Shown: piece after piece, positions 28,584 to 39,901 of the stretch
Layout of the letters: the number at the start of each line of letters is the position of its first letter
Position numbering within the stretch: position 1 is the first letter of the stretch
Assembly (NCBI GenBank): GCA_963803295.1
Contig: CAWDMC010000022.1
Coordinates: 248,001-312,000 of the forward strand
Direction of reading: 5' to 3'
DNA: 64,000 bases
Origin: CAWDMC01 sp963803295
GTDB taxonomy: Bacteria > Acidobacteriota > Terriglobia > UBA7540
Translations under genes and position numbers: made by a program
Notes under the pieces: generated by a model
The model's database searches: none
What the model was told of the DNA's origin: nothing
Seen by the model: the letters and a program-made list of their open reading frames with translations, nothing else

Positions 28584-28908
28584 GCCCTTATTTTCCTTGA
28601 TCGAACTATAGCACAAAAGCAAAACAGGACAAGGATTGGCGAGCTATTGGTCTTTCCATGCAGCGCGCTCTGCATGCAGATCATGAAACCTCCCGTGGAG
28701 GCAAAGAACAAAGGTAGGCAAAACGAGGCCCCAATCGTCGCGAAGCACGTAGTGAGGACGACGCCGCCGCTACAAATGAAAAAAAACACGAAGCCCGCTC
28801 CTACAACCCAAAACTGCACGGCGGATAGCGCAGGCTTGGTTTTCAAACTCTGCGGCTCCTCGACTGTTCCCGAATATGAAAGCCGCGGAGTTCAAGAACA
28901 ACTCCGTG
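28584..28908. other. Gene-free spacer with repeat elements
   Basis: About 325 bases. No credible gene; the sequence has short CGCCGCTACAAATG-type repeat pieces and, at its end, a palindrome GCCGCGGAGTT...AACTCCGTGCT (28882-28910) of the window's REP-like family. That palindrome meets the truncated end of the next gene. Confidence 0.6.
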
Positions 28909-29127
28909 CTACCGAAACTCCGTATACCACTGATCAAATCCCGGCCGAGAAGTCAAGTCTGCCTGAACCATTAGGGTGGCACTTCGGGCAGCTTGTAAGA
29001 ATCCGCTGAGACTATACCTGAATTCGTGCGGGTAGTGGTGCTTTTCGACCATCTCATGGATGAAGTAGTGTGCCTCTGCGAGCTTGGTCATGTGCGGATG
29101 GGACAGGACATCCCGTAGTTGAACCAC
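28909..29127 (-). pseudogene. Truncated conserved hypothetical gene, cut by a REP-like element
   Basis: 72 residues (LRDVLSHPHMTKLAEAHYFI, HHYPHEFRYSLSGFLQAARS) resemble the N-terminal part of a helical HEPN-like hypothetical protein. The frame ends at TAG exactly where the palindrome 28882-28910 begins, so the remainder appears to have been lost at that junction. Family and function are not firmly recognised. Confidence 0.5.
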
Positions 29128-29428
29128 TCAGATTCTTGGCTAACCTCGCCAGTCGACCTGGTCGCTTCTCAGTCGAGCCTGTTTCTTCTTTCCAGTCCGA
29201 GTCACTGCAATTCTGATCGTCTGCGGCGACCGACTCTTCCACTAGGTCATCCTTGCGCTAGCATAGGCCTGGAGGACTTAAATGAGGCGCCTTGCGGGCG
29301 TGAGCCCGCAGCCGGAAATCCCGAGCGGAGCGCGAGATCGCGACTTGACCGCCGAGGCTCACACTTCGCGATGGAAAGGGGGGTGTGGCCCGCGCGCATT
29401 ACTCAGAGAACTCATCACGGATGTACCC
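29128..29428. other. Gene-free spacer
   Basis: About 300 bases without a credible gene. A partial palindrome GCGGGCGTGAGCCCGC lies at 29296-29311. Nothing else is recognised. Confidence 0.5.
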
Positions 29429-29674
29429 TCAGTCTGGAAGCAGGCGCTCCAGTAATTCGTTCTTGGTGATACCGAGATGCTGGGAGACATCACTCAAAAT
29501 TCCGGCGAGCGTCCGACTTTCAAGCGTGAATGGTTAGGAATGGTTACGTGGTGTTCGCCTTGCTGGTTGGTGGTTAACCCCAGATGGCTGCCGGTCTGGC
29601 GCGTGATCTCATAGCCGACTGTGCGCAGCAACTTGGCAAGCTCCGGGCCGGACAGATCCCGGGGCAGCCTTCAT
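29429..29674 (-). pseudogene. hicA toxin remnant 2 (two lesions)
   Basis: Reading from the hicB stop, one frame gives RLPRDLSGPELAKLLRTVGY, EITRQTGSHLGLTTNQQG and EHHVTIPNHSRLKVG, then a one-base deletion shifts to TLAGILSDVSQHLGITKNEL ending at 29429. This is a near-complete HicA with the catalytic SH retained. The start ATG (29674, overlapping the hicB stop) is also out of frame with the body. Two single-base lesions inactivate it unless they are sequence errors. Confidence 0.8.
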
Positions 29675-29877
29675 ACCGCGATCACTTCTTCACGCACGAA
29701 GTGCAATCTGATTATCTTCGGCTGCTGCCCTTCTTCAAAGTGACATCGTACCGCGTCGCGGACTCGCTCGCGGAGCATGGGCATGTCATCTGCCTCGGTG
29801 AAAATCGACTCCCCGAGCGCCCGGGCTGTGTACCCGCCTTCCGGCGCCTCTTCCACTATGAGAATCAGTTCATTCAT
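29671..29877 (-). CDS. hicB: HicB-family antitoxin
   Basis: A 68-residue protein, MNELILIVEEAPEGGYTARA and then LGESIFTEADDMPMLRERVR, the partial RNase-H fold of HicB antitoxins. It ends at a TGA overlapping the ATG of the broken hicA, the usual coupled order for this hicBA subtype. With the toxin frameshifted it would be an antitoxin without a target. Confidence 0.78.
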   Translation of the reverse strand: MNELILIVEEAPEGGYTARALGESIFTEADDMPMLRERVRDAVRCHFEEGQQPKIIRLHFVREEVIAV

Positions 29878-29984
29878 AATTCTCCGCGACAAGCGTCTGC
29901 ACTTACGTCGGCGATTCTAACACATCCGCCCTTAGGCGGGACGCGAATGCCCTGTTGCCGTCAATGGGACGGAAAGACGAACTA

Positions 29985-30089
29985 CGGTTAACCCCGCCTT
30001 TAGCGTAGATATGATGACTGCCATGTATGCGGAGCAGGGCCCAGCCTTTCTTTTCCGGGACGCGCGCCAGTTGTGGAGAGCGCCTTCAT
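29985..30089 (-). pseudogene. hicA toxin remnant 3 (truncated, frameshifted)
   Basis: ATG 30089 gives MKALS, then a frameshift leads to LARVPEKKGWALLRIHGSHH followed by IYAKGG and loss of similarity. This is the N-terminal half of HicA, including the catalytic HGSHH region. The C-terminal half is missing. It lies downstream of a broken hicB. Confidence 0.75.
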
Positions 30090-30124
30090 ACAGCAGTTTT
30101 CCACACGCGATCCTTGCGGTTTGC

Positions 30125-30289
30125 TTAGACTTCTTCTACATCTAACGAGAGGCAGCCTTCTACAGCCTCGTAAAGATAGTTTGAGCAACTCCTCAAACGG
30201 GTCTCCCTGCGTGGCACACCCGGGAATCGCAGAAACTTCAGCCCAGCAATTACCCTCTCGGCATCGTGAACCACTACCTTGATTTTCAT
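30125..30289 (-). pseudogene. hicB remnant with two compensating frameshifts
   Basis: From ATG 30289 the frame reads MKIKVVVHDAE; the next frame carries CWAEVSAIPGCATQGDPFEE; the first frame then resumes with LYEAVEGCLSLDVEEV before TAA at 30125. Joined, these make a typical HicB. The paired lesions restore the frame, leaving a scrambled middle segment. Confidence 0.75.
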
Positions 30290-30335
30290 AATCGATACGT
30301 TGCTGGGAACCAGTAGTGATGCCAGCCAAAAGCAA

Positions 30336-30371
30336 AAGGGGCCCGCGACCATTGCTGATCGCGAGCCCCTT
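30336..30371 (-). terminator. Rho-independent terminator of the 23S-5S rRNA unit
   Basis: On the minus strand AAGGGGCTCGCGA pairs with TCGCGGGCCCCTT across a short loop, followed by TTTTGCTTTTGG. It is about 95 bases downstream of 5S rRNA. A second perfect hairpin without a T tract (ACTCAGG/CCTGAGT, 30432-30449) lies between. Confidence 0.82.
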
Positions 30372-30466
30372 ATAGGCGGCATGTGGTCGTAACGTCCGAA
30401 GACGTTCGAAAAAGCCGCCTCGCGGGCTTACACTCAGGTTGCCCTGAGTGCGTCCCAAAAATTAAT

Positions 30467-30583
<117 letters not shown>

Positions 30584-30727
30584 AAACTTTTTGTCGCTGC
30601 TTCTGAATAGTGCGGCGTCTTGCTCGGCGGCTACAGCGACTACCTGCCGTGTGCGACAGGATCGCTGCTACCAGTACCGCCGGCCAAAGTGCTCTCGTAA
30701 GGCGAACTATGTGCTGAATAAATTTTA

Positions 30728-33850
<3,123 letters not shown>

Positions 33851-34654
33851 AAAATCTGCTCAACACACAGAAACAGTGGCAAGTGACAAGTGACGAGCTT
33901 TCACCGCCCATCCCTCACAACGAACCACAGTCCTTAAGCAGCTACGAATCTAAAGCGACCAATGACGAAATTGCTCGCCACTCGCCACCCACAACTCGTC
34001 ACTGCCCCTTGAACAGATCCGCCTTACTTCCTGCCCGATATCCAGCGGGCAGGCTGAGCACTTCTTGTAGACGCCGCACTATTCAGTTTTCAAAGAACTT
34101 GAGCTCCGAGTCCAACCCACAGGCCGACCCGGCCCTTCCAGCAAAAGAACAGAATCCCACTGGTTGCTGGATTTGATCCTCGCTCGCAAGCGAACATCAA
34201 ACTCAGTACCCAGCTTCTGGCGTTCGCGTTAAACGCGCCGTCGATCTTTAATCCGCAGTGTTGGTTCGGGGAATGAAACAGGAGGGAATGTCAAATACCA
34301 ACCCTTTAAGTTCCATGCCCACTAACCGAAGGCTCTATTCATCGACCTCCCGATTTGCCTTCAGACACTCGAAGGCAACTTCCGGAAATCCAGCCGATTT
34401 GTTATTGGATCATTGCGGACCCCAGCTCGGATCGCCTCGTCAGCCTCCAAGCCGCTCCACATCCGCAATTCCTAATACTATCGAAACGAAATTCAAATTG
34501 CAAGAGTTTTTTTCGAAGCGCTGGATCGTTCTCTCGTGACCCGGAATACCTTAGCCAACCGACCTTGGAATCATAACCCATTTCCCGTTCCCTGCCCAAC
34601 AATTTTGAAGTGGAAACTCCCATCCTCTCGAAATGTCGTACAATCAAGCGCGCT
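33851..34654. other. Gene-free region upstream of 23S rRNA
   Basis: About 800 bases between the 23S 5' end and the divergent membrane-protein gene. No 16S, tRNA or credible protein gene is seen. It should contain the promoter and leader of the 23S-5S transcript; a TTGACA occurs on the minus strand at 34294-34289, but no convincing -10 was found with it. Confidence 0.6.
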
Positions 34655-35092
34655 ATGATCATTCGCTTCTTCATCTACGGCCTCCTGGGCTGGTGTTTCG
34701 AGATCGTATGGACGGCGGTCACGGAGAAAGCCTGGGGCGAGCAGGCGGACTGGCGCCTGCTGGGACGCACTAGCCTATGGATGTTTCCCCTCTACGGACT
34801 GCTGGCGCCCCTGGGCGAACCGGTGCACGATGCGCTTCGTTTGCGGCCCTGGGTAATCCGCGGGACCGCGTATCTTCTGGCGATCTGGGCAGTCGAGTTC
34901 GCGAGCGGCTGGGCCCTGCGCCGCCTGATCGGACGATGTCCCTGGGATTATTCGAGCTTCCGCGCTAATATCCAGGGTTTGGTCGCGCTCGAATACGCGC
35001 CCGTCTGGTTCATTTTCGGTCTGGCCTTCGAACGTCTTCACGATGCCCTGTTGCTGCTGACGCCGTCTTTGCGGGTCGTATTAGGCGCCTGA
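34655..35092 (+). CDS. CmpB-like putative ABC-transporter type IV membrane protein
   Basis: A 145-residue membrane protein, MIIRFFIYGLLGWCFEIVWT, then SLWMFPLYGLLAPLGEPVHD, AVEFASGWALRRLIGRCPWD and GLVALEYAPVWFIFGLAFER. The pattern GxxGWxxE, WMFPxYG, EFxxGxxLR and CPWDYS matches the PF06541-like family annotated as putative ABC-transporter type IV, whose role is not established. It is divergent from 23S rRNA. Confidence 0.7.
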   Translation: MIIRFFIYGLLGWCFEIVWTAVTEKAWGEQADWRLLGRTSLWMFPLYGLLAPLGEPVHDALRLRPWVIRGTAYLLAIWAVEFASGWALRRLIGRCPWDYSSFRANIQGLVALEYAPVWFIFGLAFERLHDALLLLTPSLRVVLGA

Positions 35093-35232
35093 GCGTCGGA
35101 TTTCAAAGAGCCGATGAAGTCGAAAGCCGGTAAGTTCATAGGCTGCCCCAGTTTCTAACCTGAAAAGACGCGGAACTGGTGGGGCAGTCGCAGGCTTCGA
35201 GTTTTGCCCAATTCCAAAACAGGGAGGATTGC

Positions 35233-35838
35233 ATGAAGCTAAGCTTGCTTGGTTCGATTCTGCTGCTTGCTCTCGCGGCCAGGGCGCAGGCGCCCGCCAA
35301 GATCTCAGCGGAGGGCGGCGAGCCTGATGACCGGGCGTCGGCCCGCGTGCTTTATTGGGATGAAGCCAGGAACACCGCAGTGGGACAGTTTGCCATCGAC
35401 TACGGCCGCCCGGTTTGGAAGAAGGACTACGAGGATTCCGCCAAGTTCGACTCGATGACCAAGGGCAAGGTGTGGCGCCTGGGCAGCAATTTCTGGACTC
35501 TGCTCGATACCTGCCTGCCCATCTCCATTGGTGGCAAGACCGTGCGGCCCGGCTATTACTACCTGGGACTGCACCGTTCCGCCGACGGTTCCACTTGGAG
35601 CCTGGCCTTCATTGATCCCGGGCGGGTGCGGCAGGCCCATCTCGATGCCTTCGACATCCGCAAGGCCCAGGTGGCGTTTGAGGCTCCCATGACCGTGGAT
35701 AAGGCGCAAGGCATGGTCCAGAAGCTCACCATTACGCTCACCTATCCCAAGCAGAATCTGACCGACGTCACCCTGCATGTGGCGTGGGGCAACCTGGCAT
35801 TGACTACACCAATCAAGGTGACCCTGGCAGGCAGATAA
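35233..35838 (+). CDS. Secreted DUF2911 protein
   Basis: A 201-residue protein with a signal peptide (KLSLLGSILLLALAARAQA) and a DUF2911 domain (IDYGRPVWKKDYED, GKVWRLGSNFWTLLDT, VRPGYYYLGLHRSADGSTWSL). The family is common in Acidobacteria and Bacteroidetes and of unknown function. GGGAGG stands 8 bases before ATG 35233. Confidence 0.8.
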   Translation: MKLSLLGSILLLALAARAQAPAKISAEGGEPDDRASARVLYWDEARNTAVGQFAIDYGRPVWKKDYEDSAKFDSMTKGKVWRLGSNFWTLLDTCLPISIGGKTVRPGYYYLGLHRSADGSTWSLAFIDPGRVRQAHLDAFDIRKAQVAFEAPMTVDKAQGMVQKLTITLTYPKQNLTDVTLHVAWGNLALTTPIKVTLAGR

Positions 35839-36293
35839 AGCCGTCGGTGCTCTTTGGCCCCTCGTCCCTGGATCTTCGTTTTAGTCAAGCAGCGGAATGA
35901 ACGGGTAGTGGGTCATCCTGATGATGTAGAGGCGGCTTTACGCCGCCAGTTGGCGAGGTAAACTCGCCGCTACAAATCAAACTGACCGACTACCGTGAAA
36001 CGCTTACAGGGTTCGATTCAACCGTCCAGGGACGAGAGAGCCCTCCGGGTGCCCAAATCCCGCAAAATCCCGCTGCAATCCCGCACTTTTTCCGCACCTT
36101 TTCCGCGCTCCGATCAAAGGATCTTACAATCGTTTGGGACGGTCGGGACCGCCTGAAATTGAGCACTCGATAGCAACTCACTGTACGTGACGATCCTTTG
36201 GTCTTTAGACGCAGCCGAGCGTAGCGCAGACCCGGGGTGCGGGTCTGCGGCTCTTGCGCACTTCCACGGGCAAAGCTTCGAGATGTGGTTCGA
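35839..36293. other. Gene-free spacer with three palindromes
   Basis: About 455 bases. Two adjacent hairpins GGCGGC-TTTAC-GCCGCC (35931-35947) and GGCGAG-GTAAA-CTCGCC (35953-35969) are flanked by GATGTAGA and CTACAAATC. A CGCAGACCC...GGGTCTGCG palindrome (36225-36249) with flanking GCGTAGCG and GCTCTTG belongs to the main REP-like family. No gene is seen. Confidence 0.7.
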
Positions 36294-37805
36294 TCAGATA
36301 TAGTGGCCGAAAGGCAATGGGGGAATGTCCTTGATGGGACCTGCTGTCAGTATCTCCCCTACCGCATCTGCGAATTTCAGCGTGATCGGCATCCCGTCGC
36401 CGAAAATGCAGGTGTTGTAGTTGAGTTTGGTGAGGGCAAGGATGTCCCTGAGCACGACGCTAATGTCTGCGTCGCCCTTGCTGATATTGATGATCAGAGG
36501 ATTCGGAACCTCACGCCCTGGGTAGGTTTGAATGCGCGGTGTCCAGCCGCGGGTCCAGAGATGAGCGCTGCGCTCACCCCGGATATTCGCCAGTCCACGC
36601 AGCACGGGATTCTGCCCTTTGCGGTAAAGCTTCAGGTTTTTTTCTTCTCGGATGCGGACGCCCACCATGTTGGTGCCGTTCCCTGCCGCGTCCTTGAATC
36701 CGGCCCATTCGTCCGGCTCGAACCACACCTTGCCGTGGACGAACATTTCCTTAGGCGGTGAGCCCGCTTTCTTCTTATAGGACTTGATGGCTAACTCGCC
36801 CAGCGCTTTCGCTGCGTCATAAGTCAAGTGAAAGTCGCCCGTGTCTTCGTTGTACCAGGGTCCAAGCGCTCCCTTGAAAACCACTCCGTCGCCTGAATCA
36901 AGAAACATCTGCGCCGCGCAACAGGCATTTCTCGATGTGCCGGTGGTCTCGTCTTTTTTGAAAACAAGGCCCACATAGCACACACCTTCGCGGATATCGG
37001 CTACTTTCCAGGGGCGGCCTCCGACCTTGTAGAAGATGGCAGTCGAAAGGTTCCAGGCGATCTCCGATTGCCGCGCGGCGGCGCGCTTGTCAAAGTCGGC
37101 ATCGCCCGGCTTCCGTATGTTAGCCAGTGTGCTCTCTCTGACGATCTGTGTGAGCACCATGTCATCGAGGAGCCGCGCCTTGAGCTGATTGTGAAAATGC
37201 TCCTCATAGACGTACGATTCCGCTTCCTTGTCCATTTCCGGGAAAAGCGAGGGTGTTTCGTAAAAGCTCTTCGCCTGTTTCGCCTGCTTGAAAGTTCTCA
37301 ACGCCTGTTGCCGCACGTCTGGCTCGACAATGGAATTGGGACGGCAATACTTCCATACGCGGTCGGGCACGATGACAAACCACAATTCCGGTTTTTCAGT
37401 TTCTTCTCGAATTGCTTCAAGCATGCGCTTTGCAAAGATGCCCACCGTGCCATAGACACGCAAATGCGGCTCGTCGAGGTAAAGATGTTCGTCGATTTCG
37501 GCATCCGTTACGGTGAGCGCAAGCAACGGCCTTATATTCCAAGATGAGCGGAACACGGTCTCGAAGCCTGGAAAGGGCGGGCGGCCGAGTAACGGTGTGC
37601 CGTTGAACACCGGGCGCTGCACCCATTCCACCCATCGCTCAAAGTATTTCACGCCATTTTCCGTGCCGATCACGCCAGCCTTGATGCCGTACGGCTTGCT
37701 TTCGTCGAGCGGACCAAAGAGCGTGAGGCCATCGCGCGGGCCCTCCATCGCCTGGCCATATCTCAAGAGAAGACGCGGCTCGGGAATGTGGATGAGGTCC
37801 GTCAT
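36294..37805 (-). CDS. Short prokaryotic Argonaute (SPARTA type, MID-PIWI)
   Basis: A 503-residue short pAgo of the SPARTA group. The N-terminus (IPEPRLLLRYGQ, PRDGLTLFGPLDE, GIKAGVIGTENG), MID region (WFVIVPDRVWKYCRPNS, FHNQLKARLLDD) and PIWI region (WNLSTAIFYKVGGRPWKVAD, GVCYVGLVFKKDE, NACCAAQMFLDSGDGVVFKG, ILALTKLNYNTCIFGDGMPI) match recalled SPARTA Argonautes in order and length. The first PIWI catalytic Asp is replaced (YVGLVF), so it should bind guide and target without cutting, as expected. In SPARTA it pairs with TIR-APAZ, whose TIR degrades NAD upon target recognition. Here the partner keeps only its C-terminal tail, coupled by an ATGA overlap. Confidence 0.9.
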   Translation of the reverse strand: MTDLIHIPEPRLLLRYGQAMEGPRDGLTLFGPLDESKPYGIKAGVIGTENGVKYFERWVEWVQRPVFNGTPLLGRPPFPGFETVFRSSWNIRPLLALTVTDAEIDEHLYLDEPHLRVYGTVGIFAKRMLEAIREETEKPELWFVIVPDRVWKYCRPNSIVEPDVRQQALRTFKQAKQAKSFYETPSLFPEMDKEAESYVYEEHFHNQLKARLLDDMVLTQIVRESTLANIRKPGDADFDKRAAARQSEIAWNLSTAIFYKVGGRPWKVADIREGVCYVGLVFKKDETTGTSRNACCAAQMFLDSGDGVVFKGALGPWYNEDTGDFHLTYDAAKALGELAIKSYKKKAGSPPKEMFVHGKVWFEPDEWAGFKDAAGNGTNMVGVRIREEKNLKLYRKGQNPVLRGLANIRGERSAHLWTRGWTPRIQTYPGREVPNPLIINISKGDADISVVLRDILALTKLNYNTCIFGDGMPITLKFADAVGEILTAGPIKDIPPLPFGHYI

Positions 37806-38107
37806 GCCTTGTCGCCTTCCGATGCGTCATCTTCATACGCATCGTCGTTTCTGCCGTAGTCTTCGGCGGTTTCGTCGTCCTCGGAGAATCGCAGCAATTG
37901 AGGGTCCGTATAAGACACCGGACTGCAGAACGTAAGTGGAGTCGGAGGGAGGCTAAGGCTCGCTGTGCTGCTGAGTTTCACAGTGATTTTGTCGGCCCCA
38001 TCGCACAAATAAGTCGCGGCGGCAAGCGTTCGATCGCGCCATTCGTCATTCCACCAGGATTTGCACTGGCTGCGCCTCGCCGAGGCCATCAGTTCATCGG
38101 CAGAATT
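37802..38107 (-). pseudogene. C-terminal remnant of the APAZ partner of the short Argonaute
   Basis: The minus-strand frame is open from 38107 (just after a TAA) to TGA 37802, giving NSADELMASARRSQC, WWNDEWRDRTLAAATYLCDG, ADKITVKLSSTAS and an acidic tail EDDETAEDYGRNDDAYEDD. Position directly before the Argonaute, the 4-base overlap and the acidic tail fit the end of TIR-APAZ. The TIR domain and most of APAZ are missing; sequence beyond about 38107 belongs to an unrelated gene fragment on the other strand. About 95 residues could be made from ATG 38089. Confidence 0.68.
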
Positions 38108-38842
38108 TTACGCGTCGTGGTGCAGAACGACCCCATGCACCCTGATAACTACGGCCACATCGTGACGCACGTCGGAATGAATCTGGACGAGCAGCTAAAA
38201 AAATTCAAGCAATTCGAGAACGATGACCAGGCGTTTTGGGAGGAGGTCACAGGCGGAGCCGATCCCGAACCGCCTCGTGATGTCCTCGACGGCCGCACAC
38301 GGATGAAGCTGAGCGAGGAGATGGTCGTCAACAGTGAAATCGTAGATCGAGTGTTTGAGGAGGAATTCACGACGGCCGAGGATTCCGACATCGTCGCTGA
38401 TCTGGAGCGCAAGTTCGAAAGCCTGGGCCTCGATCCCGCTCTAGCTAAAGACGTGGTGAAGAAAAGCGCTGCGGCCCGACCGCAAATGCAGCAATCGGAT
38501 GCCGCTAAGCCTTTTGCCGTGTTGCCGCTGAAGCAATGGCAGGAGGCCAAAAAGCGGCTGAATGAGGAAGCAAAACGGACTGCCACCCTTCTTCTGAATC
38601 GCTGTGACCTGCTGCCCGCAGGGGTGGATCTTCCGAGAAAGCTGAAGCCGGGGATCGGTACCCAGTATAACTTTGTTGCGGCGCTCCAGATGGTGAACGA
38701 ACAGCTCGACAAACGATTCGGAGGCGGTAGAAAGCGGAGCGCGTGGGCCACGGCGGGAGTTCGGGGTGGCTATGATCGGCCTGCGACAAATTCTGAACGA
38801 TCTGACGAAGGAGGTTAAGAAACTGCAGGATGTCAAGAAATA
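38103..38842 (+). pseudogene. 3' fragment of a large protein, possibly a helicase-type defence protein
   Basis: A plus-strand frame reads LRVVVQNDPMHPDNYGHIVT, HVGMNLDEQLKKFKQFENDD and PRDVLDGRTRMKLSEEMVVN onward to LPLKQWQEAKKRLNEEAKRT. It then shifts frame near 38740 and ends IGLRQILNDLTKEVKKLQDVKK at 38842. It looks like the C-terminal part of a larger protein, tentatively a DEAD/DEAH-helicase-type protein of a defence locus, but I do not recognise it firmly. It has no start of its own: its 5' end is joined at about 38103 to the antisense APAZ remnant, marking a rearrangement breakpoint. ATG 38135 is the first in frame. Confidence 0.5.
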
Positions 38843-39069
38843 ATATTCCTTCGTTAATAAATGGGTCCGCCGGCGTTCCAAAAGCGACTGTTGCTGGCAA
38901 AGAGTGCCCTTGTCGTGGCTGCAACGGCTCAATCAGCAAGGGCGAAAAATGCTTCGATGTGCCGAACCCTCGCACTGCGTTCTCAAATTCGAAGCGGTTT
39001 TGTGTTGCATGCTTCAAGCTAATAATCGCGAAAACAAGGGCCGACGTTAGCGAGCTTGAAGCCATGTAG
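38830..39069 (+). CDS. Small zinc-ribbon-like protein
   Basis: A 79-residue protein with CPCRGCNGSISKGEKCFDVP and KRFCVACFKLI, Cys pairs that suggest one zinc site. It overlaps the end of the preceding fragment by 13 bases, so the two were probably neighbours in one defence-type operon. The family is not recognised. Confidence 0.5.
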   Translation: MSRNNIPSLINGSAGVPKATVAGKECPCRGCNGSISKGEKCFDVPNPRTAFSNSKRFCVACFKLIIAKTRADVSELEAM

Positions 39070-39188
39070 TCGGACGGCCGGTACCACTTTGCCTTGAGCA
39101 TCGAATTCGTGGTCGTCGGATTTTGGGGCGCGAGTCTGACCAGTCGTGCGCCACCCCGAACGCCATCGAGGCAGCCTGACACCGCAAA

Positions 39189-39596
39189 CTAAATCAAAAC
39201 ATCAAGTGGTACATGGAAAAAGTTCGCGAGCTTCTTGGCGTGGACTTTGCTAATGGCGCGCTTGCCGCTAAGGATCTCGGACACCCGGCTCTTTGAGCCT
39301 AATACCGGCCAGAGATCATGCGGTTCAAGACCTCTCTGTTCAAGCAGGAAGACCAGCATCTTGTGGGACTCAGAAGGTGGGTGCGGATAGTGCTTTCGGT
39401 CGTAATCTTCAATCAGGATTGACAGCATTTCCAGAAGCGAAGTCTCTTCCTGCGAGAGATTGCCCTCGCCACGTCCAATAAGGCGTCCGACCTCCGCCAC
39501 CAGGCGGTCGTATTCACGATCATCTTTGATCGGATGGGGCTGTACCCTGACCAACAGCTCGCCATAGGCGACGGGATTCAAAGTCTGAGTGCTCAT
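39189..39596 (-). CDS. higA: HigA-type antitoxin (XRE HTH)
   Basis: A 135-residue protein. The N-terminal half is helical (VAEVGRLIGRGEGNLSQEE) and the C-terminal half is a Cro/CI helix-turn-helix (LVFLLEQRGLEPHDLWPVLG, SKSRVSEILSGKRAISKVHA). This layout is the HigA antitoxin that follows a HigB toxin. The ATG 39596 overlaps the toxin's TGA (ATGA), which decides the start. It should bind the toxin and repress the promoter. Confidence 0.86.
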   Translation of the reverse strand: MSTQTLNPVAYGELLVRVQPHPIKDDREYDRLVAEVGRLIGRGEGNLSQEETSLLEMLSILIEDYDRKHYPHPPSESHKMLVFLLEQRGLEPHDLWPVLGSKSRVSEILSGKRAISKVHAKKLANFFHVPLDVLI

Positions 39597-39901
39597 GGCT
39601 TCTTCCACTTCCCTTCCGAATACTCGTGGTGGGTCAGGATGTGCCGGATGAACAATGTCTGGCTTCGGAAATTGATCTCGGCAAACAGCCGGTACTTGTT
39701 GCCGGCAATGTTGAAAACCACGTATGGTTTTACCCAGTCGGCACTCGCCAAGACTTGCTTAACCTCGGCCAGGCTTGCCCATTTGCAGGCAGAAGAAACG
39801 CGATACCAATTATCGAGCGGTGGGCCCGCGTCGGGACGCGCCGCCTTGAACTCACGAATAGCCTTATAGCTGATGACGTGCACGTCCCTCCCAGTCCTCA
39901 T
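39593..39901 (-). CDS. higB: HigB-type mRNA interferase toxin
   Basis: About 96-102 residues: VISYKAIREFKAARPDAGPP, LDNWYRVSSACKWASLAEVK, VVFNIAGNKYRLFAEINF and IRHILTHHEYSEGKW. This is the RelE-like HigB fold with the terminal HxxY region intact. It cleaves translated mRNA on the ribosome until HigA neutralizes it. Starts at ATG 39901 or GTG 39883 are possible; the family usually begins at the Met of M(H)VIS, which favours the GTG. Confidence 0.86.
   Translation of the reverse strand: MRTGRDVHVISYKAIREFKAARPDAGPPLDNWYRVSSACKWASLAEVKQVLASADWVKPYVVFNIAGNKYRLFAEINFRSQTLFIRHILTHHEYSEGKWKKP

Noticed and set aside
28580..28846. 88-codon hydrophobic minus-strand frame
   Set aside because: It overlaps the DUF433 start, runs through repeat-like sequence and lacks a ribosome site.
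36000..36040. T-arm-like sequence GGGTTCGATTCAACC suggesting a tRNA
   Set aside because: The flanking five bases do not pair and no anticodon or acceptor stems are present.
38149..38751. Minus-strand frame that could have been the missing TIR-APAZ body
   Set aside because: Its translation is Ser/Arg/Phe-rich without TIR or APAZ motifs; the plus-strand frame here has clear protein-like character.
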